Source: CAZRVH01 sp964624905
GTDB lineage: Bacteria; Patescibacteriota; Gracilibacteria; Peribacterales; Peribacteraceae
DNA: 64,000 nucleotides
Direction: 5' to 3'
NCBI GenBank assembly: GCA_964624905.1
Contig: CAZUYK010000002.1
Span: forward strand, 1-64,000
Shown here: piece after piece, positions 57,593 to 64,000 of the stretch
Numbering within the stretch: the stretch's first letter is position 1
Layout: each line of letters begins with the position of its first letter
Notes under the pieces: model-generated
The model's input: the letters and a program-made list of their open reading frames with translations, nothing else
Told to the model about the DNA's origin: nothing
The model's database searches: none
Translations under genes and position numbers: made by a program

Positions 57593-58498
57593 ATGAAGCA
57601 ATCAGCAGCCATCCTGGCTCTCTGCAGCACCGTAGCTCTCGGTGCCTGCTCGTTTAACGCGGCTCCTTCCGATGACGGCACATCGTCTTCATCCAGCGTC
57701 TCCTCGGCATCCGTCGTGCAAGACGTTTCCTACACCGGCGTCATCCGCGTACTGGGCGCAAGTATCTACATGCAAGGAACGCACAAGCTTGTATTGGACA
57801 ACGAACAATTTCTCATTTTGGAAAGCAATTCCCTTGATCTCAACAACTACCTGGGCCGCACCGTCCGTGTCACCGGCGACGTGAGCCCGACGGTGGAAGA
57901 AGGTGGCATGATCATGCGCGTTGAGACCGTATCCGCCATGGAACAGTCATCCGAAATGAGCGCATCGAGCGACATAAGTGAATCATCCGTTGATTCCTCG
58001 TCTTCCGCGGCAAGCATCGCATCATCCCGCGCCGCTGTTTCGAGCATTGCCTCTTCCCGCGCCGTATCGAGCATCGCAGCCGCTTCTTCCGCATCCGTGA
58101 TCGCGGTGGATGCGAAAGCACAGACGATGGCGAAGGCGAACATGGGCGCGGCAAGCTGGACGCAGAAGTACTGCAGCAAACAGATAGGCTTCTGCGCACC
58201 CATCCACAAGAACTGGTGGTTCACGTCGTTCGGGGCCACGTCCACGTATCTCGCCCACGTCGAAGTCGGGCCTGAAGAATTGCAGACCCTCGGCGACGGC
58301 CCCCTGTCGATCAACGTCGTGTCTGGCTCGATCAACGGAACGGGAAAATCCGACGGACAGGTGGTGACGGAAGGAGGAGACTCCGTGGGTTACAGGGCTT
58401 GGAGCAATGACCGGCACATCGAGGTGCGAGCCCCCGGCATCCTCTCGGAAGCCGTGCGCTACATCACGCAGAATATCGCCGCCGCTCCGGTACAATAA
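57593..58498 (+). CDS. Ser-rich lipoprotein, unknown
   Basis: 301 residues. Signal peptide with lipobox LGAC (Cys19) and a Ser stalk (27-42). A small beta domain (about 45-115) resembles an OB-fold: YTGVIRVLG, FLILESN, RTVRVTGDVSP. A Ser/Ala low-complexity linker (about 118-180) leads to a C-terminal domain (about 185-301) with CSKQIGFCAPIHKNWWF and SVGYRAW. No enzyme motif is seen. It is lipid-anchored on the outer face of the membrane. The -10 box of the next gene lies over its stop codon. Confidence 0.6.
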   Translation: MKQSAAILALCSTVALGACSFNAAPSDDGTSSSSSVSSASVVQDVSYTGVIRVLGASIYMQGTHKLVLDNEQFLILESNSLDLNNYLGRTVRVTGDVSPTVEEGGMIMRVETVSAMEQSSEMSASSDISESSVDSSSSAASIASSRAAVSSIASSRAVSSIAAASSASVIAVDAKAQTMAKANMGAASWTQKYCSKQIGFCAPIHKNWWFTSFGATSTYLAHVEVGPEELQTLGDGPLSINVVSGSINGTGKSDGQVVTEGGDSVGYRAWSNDRHIEVRAPGILSEAVRYITQNIAAAPVQ

Positions 58499-58502
58499 AG
58501 CC

Positions 58503-59015
58503 ATGCCTCTCTATACGTACATCGCCGAAGACGCGGCAGGCGTGAAACAAAGCGGGACGGTGGAAGCACCGACCTATGACCAGGCGCGCGAAATCCTGCG
58601 CAAGCGCGACCTGGCGGTGAGCGCGTTAGCCGAGTTCACCCTTAGCGAACAAGATCCCCTGCCCGTGGAGAGCATGCCGTGGAGCGGGAGGAGAAAGTCC
58701 GCGGCTGCGCCGTCCGAGGAAGCGACCTACCTGCCACTCGTCGAAACGCTACGCCTGTTCGCCGGCTGGCTCATCGCTTGGTATGGCCTGGTATATCTGC
58801 TGGGCGGGCTGCAACTGAAGAAGAGTATTTCGGCCGACATCCCGTTCATCGCCGCACTCTCGACTTCGAGTCTTGTACTGCGCTTCTGCTTCGGCACCTT
58901 CCTATTCCTGCTTCTGACGACCATCCATGCATGGATGGGCAAAGGCATCGCGAAAGGGATCGCCCTATCACTCATAGGGATCCTGCTGATGGCGGGGTTC
59001 CATTTCTACGCCTGA
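58503..59015 (+). CDS. Membrane protein with a GspF/PilC N-terminal-like segment
   Basis: 170 residues. The first 45 (MPLYTYIAEDAAGVKQSGTV, then APTYDQAREILRKRDLAV) match the N-terminal cytoplasmic motif of type II/IV secretion F proteins. The usual large T2SSF domains are missing. Instead a linker leads to three membrane helices (about 78-98, 110-135 and 145-168). It may be a remnant or a re-used domain. A TACAAT box covering the preceding gene's stop ends 6 nt before the ATG at 58503. Confidence 0.55.
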   Translation: MPLYTYIAEDAAGVKQSGTVEAPTYDQAREILRKRDLAVSALAEFTLSEQDPLPVESMPWSGRRKSAAAPSEEATYLPLVETLRLFAGWLIAWYGLVYLLGGLQLKKSISADIPFIAALSTSSLVLRFCFGTFLFLLLTTIHAWMGKGIAKGIALSLIGILLMAGFHFYA

Positions 59016-59018
59016 CGA

Positions 59019-59666
59019 TCAGAGTCCCAGCTGCTTGCGGATATCATCCGCCTGCGACTGCTCCTGCTGCTTCGCAACGGACTGGATGGCGATCGTCTGG
59101 AGATCGACCCAATCCTGGGCGTGCTTCTGTTCCAACTTTAGAAGCTGCGACAGGTGTTTTGGCGAAAGTTCGCTGAACTTGCGGCGCTCTTCTTCCAAAA
59201 TCTTCTGAAGTTCGTCGACCTGGAACTGGTTCAGCTTCGGCACGGCCTGGATGATGCGCCACTTTTCGTCGCGCGTGAGCGAGATGCTTCCGCGTAGCAA
59301 TATGAGGAATGCCTGCTCGTCGAATTGCGTTTCGGGATGAGCCGGAATAGCGATGTGATCGTTCGTGAGCTGCACGGCGATGGAACCGAAACGGTAATCG
59401 CCCACTTCGCCGAGGACGCGAAGGTCTTCATCATCGTATCCCATTTCCTTCGTGGCAACCGTTCCGGCCGGAGGCGGAGGAGGTCCGCTGTCCTGGGGAG
59501 GCACGGCGCCGTCGTCTCCCGTCGAACCATCATCACCGGCCTGCTGTGCGGGCGGCTGCGGAGGCGTGGGCTGGGATGCGAATACCATTGTGGGGTCCAA
59601 ACCTTCGGTCGGCACGGGGTCGCCGGGCCTGGGAGGGTTTGCACCTGTGGTCTGATCGTCTGCCAT
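59019..59666 (-). CDS. Unknown protein with Pro-rich N-terminus
   Basis: 215 residues. The first 70 are Pro/Gly/Asp-rich and probably disordered. Residues 78-215 form a charged, helical domain (DELQKILEEERRKFSELSPKHLSQLLKL). There is no signal peptide or membrane helix. No family is recognised. It has its own promoter (TTGTCA, 16 nt, TACACT) with a leader of about 17 nt ending in a C/U tract. It lies downstream of recG on the same strand and converges on the PilC-N-like gene. Confidence 0.55.
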   Translation of the reverse strand: MADDQTTGANPPRPGDPVPTEGLDPTMVFASQPTPPQPPAQQAGDDGSTGDDGAVPPQDSGPPPPPAGTVATKEMGYDDEDLRVLGEVGDYRFGSIAVQLTNDHIAIPAHPETQFDEQAFLILLRGSISLTRDEKWRIIQAVPKLNQFQVDELQKILEEERRKFSELSPKHLSQLLKLEQKHAQDWVDLQTIAIQSVAKQQEQSQADDIRKQLGL

Positions 59667-59690
59667 AAGAAAACAAGGGAAAGCGCCCTT

Positions 59691-59718
59691 AGTGTACCGT
59701 TTCCAGGCTTTCTGACAA
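59691..59718 (-). promoter_or_regulatory. Promoter of the Pro-rich unknown gene
   Basis: Minus strand: TTGTCA (59718-59713), 16-nt spacer, TACACT (59696-59691); a C/U-rich stretch precedes the ATG at 59666. Confidence 0.6.
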
Positions 59719-59724
59719 TACGGA

Positions 59725-61761
59725 TCAGGCGGCTCTTTCGGCCTGTATGCCGATCAGTTTCTCCGCAGCCTTGCGCGCCCGGATGATCAATTCTGGCTGA
59801 TAAAGATGCGGGAAGGCGAAATCCGGTAAACCGCTCTGTTTGAATCCGAAGATTTCCCCGGGTCCGCGCAATTTCAAATCGATCTCTGCCAAATGGAAAC
59901 CGGAATCGTATTCCTCCATCGCTTTCAGGCGAGGAGAGCGCGCCTGTGCCGGATCGGTCGTGAAGAGGAAGCAGTAGCTCTGGTGCTCACCGCGCCCGAC
60001 GCGCCCGCGGAACTGGTGCAACTGCGCGAGTCCGAATCGCTCCGACCCCTCGATGATGATAATCGTACTGTTGGGCACGTCGATGCCGACCTCGATCACC
60101 GACGTGGACACGAGGATGTCGTATTCCTTTTCCTTGAACCTACGCATGATGTCATCCTTGTCTTTCGGGAGCATTTTTCCGTGGAGCAACGCGATACGAC
60201 GATGCGGGAATCCTTCCGTTAAACGCTTCGCTTCCTGCTCGACGCTCTTCACTTCCTTGATTTCCTCCGCCTCGGACGTGGTGATGAGCGGGCAGATGAC
60301 GAACACCTGTCTCCCCTCCCCGATCTGGTTATCAATGAAGAACTCCACCGTCTTGCGGTCATCGGGAGAGACAACCGTCGTTTTGATTTTCTTCCGATTG
60401 CCCGGCTTTTCCTGCAAGACGGACAGATCGTGATCCCCGTATGCGGTAAGAGCGAGCGTGCGCGGAATGGGCGTGGCGGTCATGGACAGGAAATGCGGAT
60501 TCCCCTTCTCTTTCAATCGCGCGCGCTGCGCGACGCCGAAACGGTGCTGCTCGTCCACGATGACGAGTTTCAGATCGCGGAATTGCACCGTGTCTTCGAT
60601 GAGCGCGTGCGTGCCGATGGCGATGTCCGCCGTACCCGTCGCGATCCGTTGCTTGATATCCTTGGAATCCGCGCCGGGCGTGGATCCCGTGAGCAGCACA
60701 ACGGACGGCAGGCGCAACTTACTCCCCTTCCCTTCCTGTTCCAGGTACGCATGGAACTTGAGCAACAGCTTGCTCACCGTTTCCGCATGCTGACGCGCCA
60801 AAACCTCGGTCGGAACCATCAGCGCGCACTGGCCGCCGCTCGCGACGACCGTTGCCATCACCGCGACCGCGACGAGTGTCTTTCCGGATCCCACGTCCCC
60901 TTCCAGCAAGCGCGACATCGGGATGTCCTTCTCCATGTCTTTCAAAATCTCGTAGATGGAAATCTTCTGGCTGTTGGTCGGCGTGAATTGCAGCGACGCG
61001 AAGAATAGCTTGATAAGCTCGGCATCCATGGGGATCTTCAGGCGTTCCTGATGGTCCGTCTGCCACATTTTCTTGCGCTCCAACGCATCCTGCTGGACGA
61101 CGAACATCTGTTCGAAGGCCATGCGTTGCTGCGCGCGCTCCACGTCCTTGATCGTCTCCGGGAAATGCAACGCGCGTATCGCGTCCTTGCGCGACAGGAG
61201 ATCTTCGTCCTTGATGACGTCGGCGGGAAGCGTTTCGGGAAGAAGGTCGATGGCGTCTTTCACCTGCACCATCTTTTCACGCAGCCACTTCGTGTTGATG
61301 ATGTCGTGCTGGGGATAGACGGGCACGAGGCGGCCTGCATGAACGAGTGGCTTGCTGCCCGCGATCTCGAACTGCGGACTCTGCATTTGCAACTTGTACC
61401 CCTTCTCGACCAACTTCCCCGTCAGCACCACTTCGGAATATTCGGGCAGCATGCGCGTGATATGCGGCTGGTTGAACCAACTCACCTGGCACGCGTCGCC
61501 GGCGTCGTCCGTGAAGGTCGTGGACACGATGATGCGCCCGCCGCGGATGCGCGTCGTTTTCAGCGATCCGACGGTTCCGCGGATCGTCACCTTTTCCCCC
61601 AGTCTGGATCCGCCGATGGTCTGCATCTCGCTCAAATCCTCATGCGCGCGCGGCAGGTACAGCAAAAGGTCTTCGACGTTTCGAATGCCCATGTCATCCA
61701 GTACGTCCAGGTGGGACTGGATGGTACGGAGTGCCTTGGACAACGGCGTCTTCAGATTCAC
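59725..61761 (-). CDS. recG: ATP-dependent DNA helicase RecG
   Basis: 678 residues. An N-terminal wedge/OB domain (about 1-150) is followed by helicase domains: Walker A GDVGSGKTLVA near 289-299, DEQHRFGVAQR near 400 (DEQH box), SMTATPIPRTLALT near 423, VSTSVIEVGIDVPN near 555, and QFRGRVGRG near 586. RecG remodels stalled forks and Holliday junctions. The start is GTG at 61761, 6 nt past a TAAAGT box, a leaderless GTG start. Together with rarA, priA and ruvX it gives the window a good part of the fork-repair set. Confidence 0.95.
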   Translation of the reverse strand: MNLKTPLSKALRTIQSHLDVLDDMGIRNVEDLLLYLPRAHEDLSEMQTIGGSRLGEKVTIRGTVGSLKTTRIRGGRIIVSTTFTDDAGDACQVSWFNQPHITRMLPEYSEVVLTGKLVEKGYKLQMQSPQFEIAGSKPLVHAGRLVPVYPQHDIINTKWLREKMVQVKDAIDLLPETLPADVIKDEDLLSRKDAIRALHFPETIKDVERAQQRMAFEQMFVVQQDALERKKMWQTDHQERLKIPMDAELIKLFFASLQFTPTNSQKISIYEILKDMEKDIPMSRLLEGDVGSGKTLVAVAVMATVVASGGQCALMVPTEVLARQHAETVSKLLLKFHAYLEQEGKGSKLRLPSVVLLTGSTPGADSKDIKQRIATGTADIAIGTHALIEDTVQFRDLKLVIVDEQHRFGVAQRARLKEKGNPHFLSMTATPIPRTLALTAYGDHDLSVLQEKPGNRKKIKTTVVSPDDRKTVEFFIDNQIGEGRQVFVICPLITTSEAEEIKEVKSVEQEAKRLTEGFPHRRIALLHGKMLPKDKDDIMRRFKEKEYDILVSTSVIEVGIDVPNSTIIIIEGSERFGLAQLHQFRGRVGRGEHQSYCFLFTTDPAQARSPRLKAMEEYDSGFHLAEIDLKLRGPGEIFGFKQSGLPDFAFPHLYQPELIIRARKAAEKLIGIQAERAA

Positions 61762-61802
61762 GCGGACACTTTACCAAAGTGTGCGGTCGTACACCATTCA
61801 AA

Positions 61803-62354
61803 TCACACGAACATCGTCATCTTTTTCTTTTTCAAAGCCTTTCTTACTTCTTTCCGCATTTCCAGCAAAGCTTCGGCAATCGCTTCGAATGCCTCACGAT
61901 CATGGGGATTTTTCACGTGCTTTTCGAACTTTTCCAGCTGCACCAGGCTGGCGTATGGATGCTTCTCCCTGTCTGGCGGAACGAATTTTTTCTGCGTCGT
62001 ATACGCCCCGAATAATTTGATTTTCTTTGGCTGTCGCAGATCCAGTTCGCCATTTTTATCGATTTTATAATTCGTGTAGGTAATCAACGCCTTCCTCTGA
62101 GGAATAAACAGCTGTCCGATATGCGCACCTGTTTCCTCCAAAGTCTCTCGAATGGCCGCATCGCGATGATTTTTATCGGTCGTATCGACTCCCCCCTTGG
62201 GAAAACCCTTCGTGAGATGCACGGAACCGTCATCCGTTTCGACTTTGAAATGATGCTTCGCGACGATCAGAATGCGCTCTTCTTCGTCGATCACGGCAAG
62301 GCCTGCGCTGGGGATAGGCTTCTTTTCTATCGACACCACTATAAACCGAATCAC
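61803..62354 (-). CDS. Nudix-like protein with altered Nudix box
   Basis: About 183 residues from the GTG at 62354; no ATG is available in frame, and a later GTG is possible. The box reads GGVDTTDKNHRDAAIRETLEETG. The REUxEExG half is intact but the Glu after G-x5 is Lys. The C-terminus is a basic helix (EALLEMRKEVRKALKKKKM). It probably binds a nucleotide-type ligand, and activity is uncertain. It lies 23 nt downstream of another Nudix gene on the same strand. The pair may be cotranscribed. Confidence 0.65.
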   Translation of the reverse strand: MIRFIVVSIEKKPIPSAGLAVIDEEERILIVAKHHFKVETDDGSVHLTKGFPKGGVDTTDKNHRDAAIRETLEETGAHIGQLFIPQRKALITYTNYKIDKNGELDLRQPKKIKLFGAYTTQKKFVPPDREKHPYASLVQLEKFEKHVKNPHDREAFEAIAEALLEMRKEVRKALKKKKMTMFV

Positions 62355-62377
62355 CGGTTTGAAAAGATGAACTTTTC

Positions 62378-62791
62378 TTACAATTCGGACAGCACTCCCA
62401 CGAAGAATTCCTTGTCTTTGGGGTGTGTCAGAAGCTTCGCGACCTCGCCCTTCGGCACCCATTTGGCCGCAGGGTTGCGCGGATCCGTTGGCCTGAGCTC
62501 GGCATCGGCGGCGATGAACAGGTAAATCGTGATGCGCTTCATGGAAGATAAATCTTCCTTTCCGGTATCGGCAAGGCTGTAACGGGAGTAACTGCCCAGG
62601 ATCTTCACCAGCGAGCAATCCCTGATTCCCGTTTCTTCCCTGATCTCGCGTATCGCCGCCGCCTTGGGATCTTCCCCCTCCTTTATATGGCCTTTGGGAA
62701 GCGACCAGGAACCGTCGCGCTGCTGCACCACCAGCACCTCCCCCTTCGGGTTCAACACGACCCCGCCGGCGCTGTGCGCAAACATGATCAT
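62378..62791 (-). CDS. Nudix hydrolase (Ap4A-hydrolase-like)
   Basis: 137 residues. Complete Nudix box GHIKEGEDPKAAAIREIREETG near 34-55, preceded by SLPKG, as in bacterial Ap4A/8-oxo-dGTP type enzymes (MutT/NudA group). The ATG at 62791 is 6 nt past a TACGCT box, a leaderless start. The degenerate Nudix gene follows downstream. Confidence 0.85.
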   Translation of the reverse strand: MIMFAHSAGGVVLNPKGEVLVVQQRDGSWSLPKGHIKEGEDPKAAAIREIREETGIRDCSLVKILGSYSRYSLADTGKEDLSSMKRITIYLFIAADAELRPTDPRNPAAKWVPKGEVAKLLTHPKDKEFFVGVLSEL

Positions 62792-62883
62792 CCGTCGAGC
62801 GTAGACAATGGATCATGGCGATGCAAATGCATGCGGTGCAAAACGGTGATGTAAAAAATATTTCGTTTCGCTATACTCGCCGC

Positions 62884-63270
62884 ATGAACGACTTCCACGC
62901 GATTCTGAAGAAACACGGCAAAATTTCCGAACAGGCGCAGGTGGCTCTGGGAAAAGCGAAAGACGAGAAAATGACGAAAAAACACAATGATTTTCTGAAA
63001 GATCTTCTTTCATTGATCAACGAGGGAAAAATCAATCCGATGAATCCGGAAAGTTTTATCAACAAGAAGATCTACGACACGATGCCGCAGGAATGGAAAG
63101 CGAAAGTGGATTTAGGACTGATCAACATGGCGCACATGATCCAGAAGATTTCCGAGTTCTACCAGTCGAAAGACACGCCGAACGCGTCCCCGGAATTACA
63201 GAACATGATCGAGCATTTGTGGCTGATGAAGCAACGCATCGAGGAGAAGTACGACGCCTTCAAGTTTTAG
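62884..63270 (+). CDS. Unknown 128-residue helical protein
   Basis: 128 residues, Lys-rich and helical throughout (MNDFHAILKKHGKISEQAQVAL...). There is no signal peptide, membrane helix or recognised family. The ATG at 62884 is set by TATACT ending exactly 6 nt upstream; an earlier in-frame ATG at 62815 would place the promoter inside the coding region. Its 3' end overlaps the convergent gene by 11 nt. Confidence 0.6.
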   Translation: MNDFHAILKKHGKISEQAQVALGKAKDEKMTKKHNDFLKDLLSLINEGKINPMNPESFINKKIYDTMPQEWKAKVDLGLINMAHMIQKISEFYQSKDTPNASPELQNMIEHLWLMKQRIEEKYDAFKF

Positions 63271-63736
63271 AATCCGTTGCGATATAATCGGCGCAGTATT
63301 GGATATACGCCTCGAGTTCCTGGGGATATCGGAATTCAAGCCGGCCAACTTTTCCGCGTTGCACGTATTCACCTATCAAATCCTTGATGGATTGTCTGGT
63401 GCCGCCAGTAATCCTTATGTGATCCAATCTTTTATAAAACGCCATCCTGCATGCCTGGTTTCGGAGAACATCGGAAATATTCAGATACTTTCCTTTTCCC
63501 TCCGCATCGAATACATCCAACTCTTCATATGAAAATTCGTTCGACGGGTTATCGCGCATGGTATCAACGACATCCGCGAAAATAGCATCGCACGCAAAAT
63601 GCCCCCGTCGTACGAGTGCCGCCAGAAGTTGCAACGCCTCCTTGGAATCCTGGGATCGCTGCATGCCGTAAAACCCCTTCACGACCCGTACCATCGATTC
63701 GGTTATGCTGCCCGGGATGGAACTTTCCTTGTCCAT
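63260..63736 (-). CDS. Unknown 158-residue protein
   Basis: 158 residues from the ATG at 63736 (MDKESSIPGS). Mainly helical (SKEALQLLAALVRRGHFACDAIFADVVDTMR) with a C-terminal segment GRLEFRYPQELEAYIQYCADYI. No family is recognised. An in-frame start at 63802 would overlap miaA and is less likely. It is 34 nt downstream of miaA on the same strand. Confidence 0.5.
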   Translation of the reverse strand: MDKESSIPGSITESMVRVVKGFYGMQRSQDSKEALQLLAALVRRGHFACDAIFADVVDTMRDNPSNEFSYEELDVFDAEGKGKYLNISDVLRNQACRMAFYKRLDHIRITGGTRQSIKDLIGEYVQRGKVGRLEFRYPQELEAYIQYCADYIATDSKT

Positions 63737-63770
63737 GGAAAATGAATAGAGGTTCAGTATAGAAGCATTT

Positions 63771-64000
63771 TTATCGATGAATCCACCAAATCCTGTCATC
63801 ATCCTTCCACCAGGTCATCTGCCGCTTCGCGTACTGCCGCGTTTTCGAGGCGATCACATCGTATAACGCATCGCGATCGGGCTCCTCACTCGAAAGCCAC
63901 GCCATGATTTCGCGGTAGCCGTGGCTTTTCATCCCGGGGTCCTGAGCCGTGTAGCCGCGGTCGACCAATCCTTCCACTTCTTCAATCCATCCGGATTGCA
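63771..64000 (-). CDS. miaA: tRNA dimethylallyltransferase MiaA, C-terminal part (5' end off window)
   Basis: Only the last 75 or so codons are inside the window. They read GWIEEVEGLVDRGY, then MKSHGYREIMAWL and the family's closing motif TRQYAKRQMTWWKDDDRIWWI. MiaA adds a dimethylallyl group to A37 of UNN-decoding tRNAs. With tsaE-HD at 21828 the window holds parts of both A37 modification pathways. Confidence 0.9.
   Translation of the reverse strand, partial: QSGWIEEVEGLVDRGYTAQDPGMKSHGYREIMAWLSSEEPDRDALYDVIASKTRQYAKRQMTWWKDDDRIWWIHR

Noticed and set aside
1..64000. Alternative genetic code with TGA as glycine (code 25)
   Set aside because: Many certain genes end in TGA at the family's normal C-terminus, often overlapping the next start (ATGA), and none of the certain proteins needs an in-frame TGA.

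Overview
The window looks like a GC-rich chromosome segment of a Patescibacteria/CPR-type bacterium. Peribacteria or a related Peregrinibacteria-like lineage is my best guess. This rests on gene content and style: baseplate-J-like and DUF5667-like membrane proteins, Cys-rich DUF4215-type surface protein, Ser-rich lipoproteins, a very small WecA/PBP envelope set, and divergent PGK and transketolase. No rRNA or other phylogenetic marker lies in the window, so the assignment is inference. TGA is an ordinary stop here, which argues against the recoded Gracilibacteria/Absconditabacteria code.

Layout. 1-7.5 kb: a sigma-region-4 regulator (runs off the left edge), rpsT-ruvX, glmS, a coiled-coil miniprotein, a class B PBP and a minimal PilB-type ATPase. 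7.5-15.4 kb: a FecR/Ig-like surface protein plus an unknown partner, a pseudouridine synthase, tyrS, a DsbA-like protein, a tyrosine recombinase and YdcF. 15.4-25.2 kb: pgk with a baseplate-J-like gene, a WecA-type transferase, SIMPL, M23 peptidase, a TsaE-HD fusion and rarA. 25.2-33.9 kb: two large secreted proteins, a two-component system facing a CuA-type lipoprotein, an ABC exporter and an AT-rich protease. 33.9-46.3 kb: tRNA-Pro, priA, a bactofilin-like membrane protein, the DUF4870-pyrH and frr-trmH pairs, tRNA-Arg, a kinase/DUF1697 pair, an ABC-F ATPase, a Cys-rich surface protein and ftsL/rsmH. 46.5-54.2 kb: an L,D-transpeptidase-like protein, tRNA-Ser, a RecB-type nuclease, ECF sigma/DUF5667, ROK kinase, gnd, tal and a C39-type lipoprotein. 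54.2-64 kb: a miniprotein, tkt, tRNA-Ser, three Nudix proteins, a lipoprotein, a PilC-N-like membrane protein, recG and the 3' end of miaA. There is no gene-free stretch longer than about 300 bases, and I saw no IS element, prophage or CRISPR array.

How the genes fit together. Core functions (translation, t6A and i6A tRNA modification, recombination and fork rescue, pentose-phosphate and lower glycolysis, UDP-GlcNAc supply, peptidoglycan synthesis and remodelling) are interleaved with secreted or lipid-anchored proteins. Several of these share Ser/Ala-rich stalks, suggesting a built-up cell surface.

The most striking signal is in how genes start. About half of the transcription-unit starts have a -10 hexamer exactly 6-9 nt before the ATG, which implies leaderless mRNAs. 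Many of the others have short C/U-rich leaders with no Shine-Dalgarno sequence. These promoters also support three small genes (3425-3592, 34059-34214, 54203-54406) that would otherwise be doubtful.
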